From DASUSF01 sp036375275 (lineage in GTDB: Bacteria > Pseudomonadota > Alphaproteobacteria > Geminicoccales > Geminicoccaceae), in NCBI GenBank assembly GCA_036375275.1, contig DASUSF010000453.1, positions 1-14,840 of the forward strand: a stretch of 14,840 bases of DNA. Reading direction: 5' to 3'. Under the pieces are notes generated by a model. It was not told the DNA's origin. It searched no databases and worked only from the letters and a program-made list of their open reading frames with translations. Positions 7,924-14,694 of the stretch are shown in pieces. How positions within the stretch are numbered: position 1 is the stretch's first letter; every line of letters starts with the position of its first letter. Made by a program: the position numbers and the translations under genes.

Positions 7924-7951
7924 AGCGTAAGGTCATGGGGGCAGATGTAAA
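7924..7951 (-). promoter_or_regulatory. Candidate promoter of the tctCBA catabolic operon
   Basis: The minus strand reads TTTACA (7946-7951), a 16-bp spacer, and TACGCT (7924-7929), giving a predicted leader of about 35 nt before tctC. The -35 box is good (5/6) and the -10 box weak (3/6), as expected for a regulated promoter needing an activator. No activator or two-component gene (such as tctDE) is in the window. Confidence 0.4.
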
Positions 7952-8001
7952 GGCTCCGCCGAAGAGGGCGAAGTCCGCGTCCTGCTCGCGGCTCGAGCCA
8001 A

Positions 8002-8613
8002 TCAGCTCCGGGCGTGGGCGCGGAGAAAGCTCCCGACCGCATGCCGGACGGTCAGGGCGATCTCCCCGGCCGACGGTTCCGCGACGCCGAGCAGCGCGCG
8101 GAAATGGACGTGGCCCGTGAGCGCGCCCAGGAACTGTTCGGCCGAAAGCACCGGATCGGGCACGGCGAGCGTTCCCCGCCGATCCTGCTGCTCGAAGTAG
8201 CCCGCGAGCCGGCGCACCGCCTGTCCCGGCCCGGCGCGGTACACCGCCTCCGCCAGATCCGGGAAGCGCGGCGCCTCGGTGACGAGCATCCGGTGCAGGG
8301 CGAGGGACTCCGGGTCGAGCACGAGGGCGAGGAAGCGTTCACCGAACTGGCTCAGGGTCCGCGCCGGATCGCTCAGCCCCGGCTCGCGCTCGACGAGCAC
8401 GGTCAGGAACTCCTCGGAGCAGGCTTCGATGATCGCCCGGAACAGCCCTTCCTTGTTGCCGAAGTGGTTGTAGACAGTCTGCTTCGACACCCCGGCCTCG
8501 GCCGCGACCAAGTCCATGCTCGCGCGGTAGCCGTCCCGCAGGAAGACCCGCCGCGCCGCCTCGGAGATCATGTCGTGCTTGGGGCTCGCCGCGAGGTGGA
8601 GCACGCTGCTCAT
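8002..8613 (-). CDS. TetR/AcrR-family transcriptional regulator
   Basis: A 203-residue one-component regulator. The N-terminal DNA-binding domain covers about 14-62, with the helix-turn-helix MDLVAAEAGVSKQTVYNHFG (33-52), where SKQTVYNHF is the recognition helix and GNKEGLFRAII begins the next helix. The C-terminal ligand and dimer domain (about 80-200), including LHRMLVTEAPRFPDL (106-120), resembles the AefR/AcrR-like type. The gene is 55 bp after the RND pump gene on the same strand, so it likely closes the efflux operon and represses it through the dyad near 12871-12885, inducible by a small lipophilic ligand. Control of the following tct operon cannot be excluded. No clear ribosome-binding site precedes the ATG. 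Confidence 0.92.
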   Translation of the reverse strand: MSSVLHLAASPKHDMISEAARRVFLRDGYRASMDLVAAEAGVSKQTVYNHFGNKEGLFRAIIEACSEEFLTVLVEREPGLSDPARTLSQFGERFLALVLDPESLALHRMLVTEAPRFPDLAEAVYRAGPGQAVRRLAGYFEQQDRRGTLAVPDPVLSAEQFLGALTGHVHFRALLGVAEPSAGEIALTVRHAVGSFLRAHARS

Positions 8614-8631
8614 GGCAGGGACGCCGCTGCC

Positions 8632-8664
8632 GGTCCGGCCACCGGGCGGCGCGCCCCTCGGACC
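8632..8664 (-). repeat. Nested inverted repeat between the RND pump gene and the tetR gene
   Basis: The 55-bp gap holds an outer 6-bp inverted repeat (GGTCCG 8632-8637 with CGGACC 8659-8664) enclosing a 5-bp stem with a 3-base loop (GGGCG-GCG-CGCCC, 8644-8656). RNA from here could fold into a compact GC-rich structure. There is no T-run, so it is not a standard terminator. It may reduce readthrough into tetR or protect the upstream transcript's end. Confidence 0.35.
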
Positions 8665-8668
8665 CCGC

Positions 8669-11600
8669 TCATTCCGCGGCCTCCAGGACCGGCTCGTCCC
8701 GGCGCGGCGCCACCTCGAGCTTCCGCGCCGCCGGCTGCTCCCGGTAGGTCAGGTAGGTGTAGACGGTCGGGATCACGAACAGGGTGAAGAACGTGCCGAC
8801 GAGCACGCCGCCGACGATCACCGCGCCGATGTCCTGCCGGCTCTGCGCACCGGCTCCGGTCGCGATCGCGAGCGGCACCGCGCCGAGCACCATGGCGCCC
8901 GTGGTCATCAGGATCGGCCTGAGCCGGAGCACCGACGCCTCGACCACGGCATCGAAAATGGAGCGCCCCTGCTCGCGCAGCTGGTTCGAGAACTCGACGA
9001 TCAGGATGCCGTGCTTGGTGATCAGACCGATCAGCGTGACCAGCCCGACCTGGCTGTAGATGTTGAGCGTGCCGCCCATCAGCCAGAGCATCAGCAGCCC
9101 GCCGGTGATCGAGAGCGGCACGGTCAGCATGATGATGAACGGGTCGCGGAAGCTCTCGAACTGGGCGGCCAGGACCAGGTAGATGAAGCCGAGGGCGAGG
9201 CCGAAGGTCAGGTACAGCCCCGAGCTCGAATCCCGGAACTCGCGCGACAGGCCGGCATAGTCGGTCTGGGTGCCGGCGGGCAGGACGTCGTCCGCGATCT
9301 GATCCATGAAGGCGAGCGCGTCGCCGAGCGAATACCCCGGGGCGAGGTTCGCGGTGATCGTCGCCGAACGCAGCTGGTTGAAGTGGTTCAGCTCCTGCGG
9401 CGCCACCGTCTCGTCGATCTCCACGAGGTTGGCCAGCTGGACCATGTCGCCGCCGGTGCCGCGCACGTAGATCTTGCGGAGATCGTCCGGCGTCGCGCGA
9501 TCGACGTCCGCAACCTGCACGATCACGTCGTACTGCTCGCCGTTCTGCTTGAAGCGGGTGACCTGGCGGCCGCCCAGCATGGTCTCGAGGGTCCGCCCGA
9601 GCGTGGAGACGTCCACGCCCACGTCGGCCACCTTGTCCCGCTGCACCTGGACCTTGAGCTGCGGCTTGTTGAGCTTGAGGTCGGTGTCGAGGTTGGCGAA
9701 GCCCGGGTACTCCGCGGCCTGCGCCATGAACGCGTCGACCAGCTCCTGCAGCCGCTCGTAGGACTGGGTCGTCTGGATGACGAAGTTGACCGGCTTGTCG
9801 GCGATGCTCTGACCGAGTGGCGCCGGACTGATCGGGAAGGCCATGACGCCCGGCACGCCGAACATCTTGGGCGCCAGCTCGTCCGCGATCTCCTGCTGGC
9901 TGCGCTCCCGCTCGTCCCAGGGCGTCAGCTTCGCGAACGAGATCCCGCGCGCGACGGTCGGGAAGCCCGCGACCACGAAGTAGTCCCGGATCTCCGGAAC
10001 GTCCGTGTAGAGCTCCTCGATCTGTCGGCCGTACTTGTCGGTGTAGTCGATCGTGGCACCCTCCGGAGCGAGGAAGATGCCGATCACCGTTCCCTGGTCC
10101 TCGAACGGCGCCAGCTCCGACTTGATGGTCGTGAACAGGAAGTAGCTGCTGCCGGCGACGGCGAGACCCACGAGCAGGATCAGCGGCCGCGCCCGGAGCG
10201 CGCCGCGCAGGACGCGCCGGTAGCCGTTCGTGAGCCGGACCAGCACCCACTCGATGGCGTTGTAGAACCAGCCGTGCCGCTCCTGGTGGCGGAGCAGCTT
10301 CGAGCACATCATGGGGGTGAGCGTCAGCGCGACGAAGCCCGAGACCAGGACCGCGCCGGCGAGCGCCAGCGCGAACTCGGTGAACAGCCGCCCGGTCGTG
10401 CCGGTCATGAAGGCGATCGGGGTGTAGACGGCGGCGAGCGTCAGCGTCATCGAGATGATCGCCGTGCCGATCTCGCGCGAGCCCTTGAAGGCGGCCTCGC
10501 GCGGCGGAATGCCGGATTCCACGTGGCGGAAGATGTTCTCGAGCATGACGATGGCGTCGTCGACCACGAGGCCGATCGCCAGCACCATGGCGAGCAGGGT
10601 CAGCGTGTTGATGCTGAAGCCGAAGAAGTACATCAGCCCGAACGCGCCGATCAGCGAGACCGGGATCGTGACGATCGGCACGATGGTCGCGCGCAGCGAG
10701 CGCAGGAACAGGAAGATGATCAGGACGACCAGCGCCACCGCCTCGCCGATCGTCCGATAGACGTTGTCGATCGAGGCGTCGATGAAGACCGAGGTGTCGT
10801 GCGCGATCGCGACGTCCATGCCTTCGGGCAGGCTGTCGACGATCCGGGGCAGGCGGTCGCGGATCTCCGCCGACACGTCGAGCGGATTGGCGGTCGCCTG
10901 CTTGACGACGCCGAGCGCGATCGCCGGATCGCCGTTGAAGCGGACGGTCCGCCGCTCGTTCTCGGCGCCGATCTCGGCGCGGCCGACGTCCTGGAGGCGG
11001 ACCAGGTAGCCGTTGACCTGCCGGATGATCAGCTCGTTGAACTGCTCGGGGGTCCTGAGATCGGTCTCGGAGAGGACCGTGAACTCCCGCTGTTGGCTCT
11101 CGATCAGGCCGGCCGGGATCTCGACGTTCTGGCGCCTGAGCGCATCCTCGATGTCCTGAGGCGTGAGGTCGTAGGCCGCGAGCCTGAGCGGATCCAGCCA
11201 GATCCGCATCGAGTAGCGACGCTCGCCCAGGATCCGGACCTCGGCGACACCGGGCAGGGTCTGCAGCTGGTCCTTGACGTAGCGGTCGGCGTAGTCGGTG
11301 ATCTCGAGCGGGCTGTGCCGGTCGCTCGAGAACGCCATGTAGAGGAACGGCTGGGCGTCGGCCTCGACCTTCTGGATGATTGGCTCGTCGATCTCGTCCG
11401 GGAGGTTGCCGCGGACCCGGCTCACCCGGTCGCGCACGTCGCTCGCCGCCACGTCGGGGTCGCGGTCGAGGTTGAACTTGATCGTGATCTGGCTCTGCTC
11501 CTGCCGGCTGATCGAGCTGATCACGTCGATCCCCTCGATGCCGGCGAGCGAGTCCTCCAGGACCTGGCTCACCTGGGTCTCGATGATCTCCGCCGACGCG

Positions 11601-11758
11601 CCCGGATAGCGGGTCTCGACGTTCACGACGGGCGGGTCGATGTTCGGGTACTCGCGGACCGTCAGGCGGTCGTACGACACGATGCCGATCAGCACGATGA
11701 TCAGGCTGAGGACGGTCGCGAGGACCGGCCGGCGGATGCAGAGGTCGGAGATCGACAT
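8669..11758 (-). CDS. RND multidrug efflux pump, HAE1 family inner-membrane transporter
   Basis: A 1029-residue proton-driven exporter of AcrB/MexB type and normal length. It shows the HAE1 plan of two repeats, each with a large periplasmic loop: TM1 near 11-29, a porter loop to about 335, TM2-6 (337-480), TM7 near 525-543, a second loop to about 845, and TM8-12 (848-1003). The proton-relay residues are present: the aspartate pair D400-D401 in AIGLVVDDAIV (TM4) and lysine K915 in GLITKHGILIVEF (TM10). The opening SISDLCIRRPVLATVLSLII is typical. It starts 5 bp after the membrane fusion protein stop, so both are co-expressed. No outer-membrane channel gene is present, so a TolC-like protein elsewhere is presumably used. 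Substrates cannot be predicted. Confidence 0.96.
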   Translation of the reverse strand: MSISDLCIRRPVLATVLSLIIVLIGIVSYDRLTVREYPNIDPPVVNVETRYPGASAEIIETQVSQVLEDSLAGIEGIDVISSISRQEQSQITIKFNLDRDPDVAASDVRDRVSRVRGNLPDEIDEPIIQKVEADAQPFLYMAFSSDRHSPLEITDYADRYVKDQLQTLPGVAEVRILGERRYSMRIWLDPLRLAAYDLTPQDIEDALRRQNVEIPAGLIESQQREFTVLSETDLRTPEQFNELIIRQVNGYLVRLQDVGRAEIGAENERRTVRFNGDPAIALGVVKQATANPLDVSAEIRDRLPRIVDSLPEGMDVAIAHDTSVFIDASIDNVYRTIGEAVALVVLIIFLFLRSLRATIVPIVTIPVSLIGAFGLMYFFGFSINTLTLLAMVLAIGLVVDDAIVMLENIFRHVESGIPPREAAFKGSREIGTAIISMTLTLAAVYTPIAFMTGTTGRLFTEFALALAGAVLVSGFVALTLTPMMCSKLLRHQERHGWFYNAIEWVLVRLTNGYRRVLRGALRARPLILLVGLAVAGSSYFLFTTIKSELAPFEDQGTVIGIFLAPEGATIDYTDKYGRQIEELYTDVPEIRDYFVVAGFPTVARGISFAKLTPWDERERSQQEIADELAPKMFGVPGVMAFPISPAPLGQSIADKPVNFVIQTTQSYERLQELVDAFMAQAAEYPGFANLDTDLKLNKPQLKVQVQRDKVADVGVDVSTLGRTLETMLGGRQVTRFKQNGEQYDVIVQVADVDRATPDDLRKIYVRGTGGDMVQLANLVEIDETVAPQELNHFNQLRSATITANLAPGYSLGDALAFMDQIADDVLPAGTQTDYAGLSREFRDSSSGLYLTFGLALGFIYLVLAAQFESFRDPFIIMLTVPLSITGGLLMLWLMGGTLNIYSQVGLVTLIGLITKHGILIVEFSNQLREQGRSIFDAVVEASVLRLRPILMTTGAMVLGAVPLAIATGAGAQSRQDIGAVIVGGVLVGTFFTLFVIPTVYTYLTYREQPAARKLEVAPRRDEPVLEAAE

Positions 11759-11763
11759 GGGCG

Positions 11764-12852
11764 TCAGGACACCTGCTCGGCGTCGATCGGCTGCACCGGC
11801 GCGCCGTCACGGATCTTCTGGTGGCCGCCGGTCACGACCACGTCGCCTGCGGCGAGGCCGGTGGTGATCTCGGCCTCGCCCGCCCGGCGCTGACCGACCT
11901 CGACCGGGCTCATGACGGCTTTGCCATCCACGACCTTGAAGACGAAGAACTCCTCGCCCCGCGGCACCAGCGCCTGTTCCGGGATCACGATCGCGTCGTC
12001 GCGCCGGTCGACGATCAGGCGGACGCGGGCGAACTGGCCGGGACGGAGCGCCCGGTCCTCGTTCGAGGCCTGGGCACGGACCGCCACGCTCCGGCTCGCC
12101 GGATCCACCTTCGGATCGATCGCCGTGACTTCGCCGCTGAAGCTCCGGCCCGGCAGGGAATCGACGGTAACCCCCACCTCCTGGCCGGTCTCGAGCATGG
12201 GGAGGTAACGTTCGGCGACCCGGAAATCGACCTTGATCGGCTCCAGGTTCTCGAGGTTCACGAGCGGCTGGCCGGGGGTCACGTATTCGCCGGCGCTGAC
12301 CCGACGCAGACCGAGCACGCCCTCGAAGGGCGCGCGGATGTCGGTCTTCTCGAGGCGCGCCCGGGCCAGGCCCGCGGCCGCCCGTGCGGTGCCGAGCTCG
12401 GCTCGCGCTTCATCGCGGTTGGCGACCGTGCCGACGTTCCGCTCGAGCAGTTCGGTGGCGCGCTCGTAGTTGCTCTGGCTGAGCGCGAGGCGCGCCTCGG
12501 CCTCGTCGAGCTCCGCCTGCCAGATCGAATCGTCCAGCTCGAACAGCAGCGCGCCCTCCTCGACCGGCTCGCCCTCCTCGAAGTGGATGGCGCTGATCAG
12601 GCCCGCGATCTCGACGCTGACGTTTACCGACTCGTTGGAGCGAAGGGCGCCGGCGACGACCACCTCGTCGGTCAGCGACTGGGCGTCGGCCGTCACCGTC
12701 TCCACCGGCGTCGCCGGCTTCTCGGCGCTCGGCTGCGCGGCGGCCGGCGGTGCAACCGCGGCATCACGCTGAAACCAGAACCACCACGCGCCGGCTCCGG
12801 CCACCAGCAGGACCAGGGCCAGCGCCGCGCCACCTCGCCACAGCTTGCTCAC
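11764..12852 (-). CDS. Periplasmic adaptor (membrane fusion protein) of the RND efflux pump
   Basis: A 362-residue HlyD/AcrA-type adaptor linking the RND pump to an outer-membrane channel. An N-terminal membrane segment (8-27) is followed by a Pro/Ala-rich linker. There is no lipobox cysteine, so it is probably a signal-anchor rather than a lipoprotein. Two lipoyl half-motifs (EIAGLISAIHFEEGEPV, 81-97; IRAPFEGVLGLRRVSAGEYV, 172-191) flank an alpha-helical hairpin (about 110-168). Beta-barrel (about 204-280) and membrane-proximal (about 288-355) domains follow. The start is GTG at 12850-12852; no strong ribosome-binding site precedes it, and an upstream ATG at 12860-12862 is out of frame. It is the first gene of the adaptor-pump-TetR operon, preceded by a promoter-operator region. 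Confidence 0.94.
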   Translation of the reverse strand: MSKLWRGGAALALVLLVAGAGAWWFWFQRDAAVAPPAAAQPSAEKPATPVETVTADAQSLTDEVVVAGALRSNESVNVSVEIAGLISAIHFEEGEPVEEGALLFELDDSIWQAELDEAEARLALSQSNYERATELLERNVGTVANRDEARAELGTARAAAGLARARLEKTDIRAPFEGVLGLRRVSAGEYVTPGQPLVNLENLEPIKVDFRVAERYLPMLETGQEVGVTVDSLPGRSFSGEVTAIDPKVDPASRSVAVRAQASNEDRALRPGQFARVRLIVDRRDDAIVIPEQALVPRGEEFFVFKVVDGKAVMSPVEVGQRRAGEAEITTGLAAGDVVVTGGHQKIRDGAPVQPIDAEQVS

Positions 12853-12870
12853 GATCGGGCATCCGATTGG

Positions 12871-12885
12871 ACTGTACCGTCTAGT
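12871..12885. promoter_or_regulatory. Candidate TetR-type operator at the efflux promoter
   Basis: A 15-bp imperfect dyad with the pattern ACTnnACnGTnnAGT, on the plus strand ACTGTACCGTCTAGT. It overlaps the -10 region and the predicted transcription start of the efflux operon, a position where a bound repressor would block RNA polymerase. The downstream TetR/AcrR protein is the natural candidate. The sequence symmetry is seen; binding is inferred. Confidence 0.45.
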
Positions 12886-12910
12886 TTGGTCGCGACGGAC
12901 GCAGTGTCAA
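12882..12910 (-). promoter_or_regulatory. Sigma-70-like promoter of the RND efflux operon
   Basis: A perfect -35 box TTGACA (12905-12910 on the minus strand) is followed, after 17 bp, by a weak -10 region AAACTA (12882-12887), or CAAACT with a 16-bp spacer. The predicted leader is only about 20-25 nt. A strong -35 with a poor -10 overlapped by a dyad fits a repressible promoter. Confidence 0.5.
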
Positions 12911-13072
12911 TGGCGGCGGGCGATCGTTTTTGAGCGCCACCGCCGGGGGCTCGAGCCGATGCCGCCGGGCGGCCCGGACCAGGTTTTGCAGGAACGCCGC
13001 CTCCAGTTCTCGGCGGAACCCCGCTCCGAAAGGAGTAAATCGCCGAGCAGGGCGACGATGCGCTCCAGGCGG

Positions 13073-13097
13073 GGAACGGGACCATGCGCGGGTCGTT
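13073..13097 (+). promoter_or_regulatory. EcfG-type general stress response promoter (GGAAC-N16-CGTT)
   Basis: GGAAC at 13073-13077 and CGTT at 13094-13097 are separated by exactly 16 bp. This matches the known alphaproteobacterial general-stress sigma factor (EcfG/RpoE2/SigT) consensus without mismatch. It lies 38 bp before the ATG of the PRC-barrel gene, giving a leader of roughly 30 nt with a ribosome-binding site inside. It predicts induction by osmotic, oxidative or starvation stress through PhyR-NepR-EcfG. Confidence 0.65.
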
Positions 13098-13122
13098 TCG
13101 TTTACAGGAAGATCTTCAAGCG

Positions 13123-13128
13123 AAGGAG
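13123..13128 (+). promoter_or_regulatory. Ribosome-binding site of the PRC-barrel gene
   Basis: AAGGAG lies 7 nt before the ATG at 13136. It fixes this start over the 97 additional upstream codons that stay open in the same frame and would cross the promoter region. Confidence 0.85.
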
Positions 13129-13135
13129 AGCCGAG

Positions 13136-13975
13136 ATGCTTGGTCGTTTGATGACGAGCACCGCGATGCTTCTGCTGCTCAGCGGCGCGGCCGCCGCCCA
13201 GCAGCAGACCCAGCCGCCGCCGACGCAGGGCCAGACGCAGCCGGCCGAGCAGGCACAGCAGCAGCCCGTGCAGACACCTCCGCCGACCGACGCGGCGAAG
13301 GAGCAGCCGAGGGATACCCCGGAGCAGTCCACGGAGCAGACGCAGGAGGAGCCTGCCCAGGATCCCGCCCAGCAGACCGAGCAGGCTCAGCAGCGACTCG
13401 AGCAGGAGCAGGAGCAGCAGGCCGAGGAGCAGCCCGCGGAAGAGCCTGCCACCGAGCAGGCGGAGGAGCAGCCCGCCGAGGAGCCTGCGACCGAGCAGGC
13501 CGAGGAGCAGCCCGCCGAGGAGCCTGCGACTGAGCAGGCGGCCGAGGAGCCGGCGGAAGGTGAGGAGCAGCAGCAGGCGGCCGCGGTGCCCTTCGAGTAC
13601 ATCAAGATGCAGGATGAGGGACAGATCCGCGCGGAGGAGTGGATCGGCAGGGACGCCCGAAACGCCCAGGACGAGGACCTTGGCGAGGTCGAGGACCTCC
13701 TGTTCGACGACCAGAACCAGATCGTCGGCGTGGTGCTGGGCGTCGGTGGCTTTCTCGGCATCGGCAAGAAGAGCGTCGCCGTGCCCTTCGAGGCCGTGCA
13801 GGTCGAAGAGGATGCGGTGCGGATCGAGGCCACCTCCGAGCAGCTCGAGGAGGCGCCGGCGTTCGCGACCCTCGACGAGGTGAAGGCGGCCGAAGAGGCG
13901 CAGCAGGCCCAGCAGCAGCAGATGCAGCAGCAACCGGCGGCGACTCAGCCGGCGGCGCCGGCGCCGGCGCAGTAG
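13136..13975 (+). CDS. Secreted Gln/Glu/Pro-rich PRC-barrel domain protein
   Basis: A 279-residue exported protein and the only plus-strand gene. A signal peptide (LMTSTAMLLLLSGAAAAQ, cleavage near 20-21) is followed by a long low-complexity stretch (22-150) rich in Q, E, P and A. It includes three perfect tandem copies of a 13-residue unit, AEEQPAEEPATEQ (96-134). A single PRC-barrel domain follows (about 166-235): WIGRDARNAQDEDLGEVEDL (169-188), then VVLGVGGFLGIGKKSVAVPF (199-218), the conserved GGFLGIG-VAVPF core. A helical charged segment and a Q/A/P-rich tail (256-279) end it. PRC-barrels are small beta-folds found in photosynthetic reaction centres, RimM and many stress-induced periplasmic proteins; the biochemical role of this type is unknown. 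Strong negative charge and disorder suggest a periplasmic stress or envelope-hydration role, which is inference. Its promoter looks EcfG-dependent. Confidence 0.9.
   Translation: MLGRLMTSTAMLLLLSGAAAAQQQTQPPPTQGQTQPAEQAQQQPVQTPPPTDAAKEQPRDTPEQSTEQTQEEPAQDPAQQTEQAQQRLEQEQEQQAEEQPAEEPATEQAEEQPAEEPATEQAEEQPAEEPATEQAAEEPAEGEEQQQAAAVPFEYIKMQDEGQIRAEEWIGRDARNAQDEDLGEVEDLLFDDQNQIVGVVLGVGGFLGIGKKSVAVPFEAVQVEEDAVRIEATSEQLEEAPAFATLDEVKAAEEAQQAQQQQMQQQPAATQPAAPAPAQ
13421..13537 (+). repeat. Three tandem 39-bp in-frame repeats in the PRC-barrel gene
   Basis: Copies at 13421-13459, 13460-13498 and 13499-13537 encode the same 13 residues. Copies 2 and 3 differ at only two synonymous positions; copy 1 differs more. 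This indicates a recent duplication of the last unit, and copy number may vary between strains through slippage or recombination without a frameshift. Confidence 0.9.
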
Positions 13976-13994
13976 GGCGCCCTTGCTTCAAGGT

Positions 13995-14028
13995 CAGGTC
14001 GTCCGCGGCTCTTTCCGCGGACGGTCTG
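13995..14028. terminator. Strong hairpin between convergent genes, probable bidirectional terminator
   Basis: A 14-bp stem with two G-U pairs and a 6-base loop. The core is CGTCCGCGG (14000-14008), loop CTCTTT (14009-14014), CCGCGGACG (14015-14023), and pairing extends outward to 13995 and 14028. It begins 20 bp after the PRC-barrel stop and lies 70 bp from the stop of the convergent acetyltransferase. No T-run follows on either strand, so termination may be inefficient or the stem may mainly protect 3' ends. Confidence 0.6.
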
Positions 14029-14097
14029 TCCGCGCGCCCAGCATCCGGTCGGAGCCATCCCCCAGCGGTCGCTAGATCTAAACGGCGAGTTGCAAGC

Positions 14098-14694
14098 TCA
14101 GACGATCGGGATGTGCGCCGCGGCGGTCCTGGGCACGACGCCGGTCAGCCGTGGATCGTCCGACACTTCCACCTCGCGGCGGTAGGCCCGGAAGCCCGAG
14201 CGGACGTAGAAGGGCAGCGCCGCCGGGTGGTCGAGGGTGCAGGTGTGGACCCAGAAGCGCCCGATCGGCCTGGACCAGGCGATGTCGATCGCCCGGTTCA
14301 TCAGCCAGCGACCGGCGCCCCGCCCGACGAGCCCGGGCGTCAGGCCGAAGAAGGCGAGCTCGCACTCCCCGGCTTGGCAGAAGTCGAGTTCCAGCAGCCC
14401 CTCGTCCCGCTCGGCAAGCCGGAGGGTGTAGACCTCGACCTCCGTGCGACGGATGACGCGCGCGAGGTCCTCATCGGAAAGCCCGAGCCGGGAGGTCCAG
14501 AGCCAGTCGGTGCCGATCCGGCGGAACAGCTCCCGGTACCAGTCCGGCTCCGGCCGCTCGACCCGCCGCAGCGACCACGGCCCCTCACCCGGGTCCGTTC
14601 GCGCCACCGGGCGCGCAGTCATCTCAAGGTAGGTGACGACCTCGGCGAGCTTGCCCGGAGGCAGCTCGTACGCCCCGTTGCCGAGCGTGCTCAG
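14098..14694 (-). CDS. GNAT-family N-acetyltransferase, probable CTG start
   Basis: A 198-residue acetyltransferase if begun at the CTG (14692-14694), or 174 from the first ATG (14622). The acetyl-CoA loop is LTPGLVGRGAGRWLM (118-132 in the long form), with the Q/R-x-x-G-x-G/A pattern as GRGAG. FWVHTCTLDHPAALPFYVRSGF (split around 147-168) supplies the C-terminal motif. The long form is favoured. GAGGAG (14703-14708) sits 8 nt before the CTG, the CTG overlaps the upstream stop (CTGA), and the 24 extra codons include LPPGKLAEVVTYLEM, an N-terminal stretch I recall from this GNAT subfamily. The ATG has no good ribosome-binding site and would discard it. Sequence upstream in frame has no ATG, GTG or TTG before a stop. 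The acceptor substrate is unknown. Convergent with the PRC-barrel gene. Confidence 0.85.
   Translation of the reverse strand: MSTLGNGAYELPPGKLAEVVTYLEMTARPVARTDPGEGPWSLRRVERPEPDWYRELFRRIGTDWLWTSRLGLSDEDLARVIRRTEVEVYTLRLAERDEGLLELDFCQAGECELAFFGLTPGLVGRGAGRWLMNRAIDIAWSRPIGRFWVHTCTLDHPAALPFYVRSGFRAYRREVEVSDDPRLTGVVPRTAAAHIPIV

Larger units (their letters stand above)
12853..13135. other. Divergent intergenic region between the efflux operon and the PRC-barrel gene
   Basis: This 283-bp gap separates two divergently transcribed units. At its left end lie the efflux promoter and dyad (12871-12910), and at its right end the EcfG-type promoter and ribosome-binding site (13073-13128). Between 12911 and 13072 I see GC-rich sequence with one tiny GAAA-loop stem (GCTCC/GGAGT, near 13023-13036) and no convincing gene. 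The frames crossing it show no recognizable protein. Confidence 0.7.

Noticed and set aside
7990..7999. Perfect 10-bp palindrome GGCTCGAGCC after the tetR stop
   Set aside because: It has no loop to form a hairpin and no T-run; a short GC-rich palindrome is expected by chance here.
8610..11810. 1066-codon open frame on the minus strand overlapping the RND pump gene
   Set aside because: It is another frame of the same strand over the pump gene and is R/G/P-rich. The true frame carries all HAE1 motifs and membrane segments.
8570..11893. 1107-codon open frame on the plus strand
   Set aside because: Antisense shadow of the RND pump gene; composition is H/R/D/V/E-rich with no recognizable fold.
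12845..13135. N-terminal extension of the PRC-barrel frame by 97 codons
   Set aside because: It would remove the signal peptide from the N-terminus and cross the EcfG-type promoter and ribosome-binding site.
13421..13537. CRISPR-like tandem repeats
   Set aside because: The units are directly adjacent without spacers, in frame and inside a coding region.
12881..13933. 350-codon leucine-rich frame antisense to the PRC-barrel gene
   Set aside because: The leucine-rich pattern is simply the complement of CAG/GAG-rich repeats; no independent start signal or family match.
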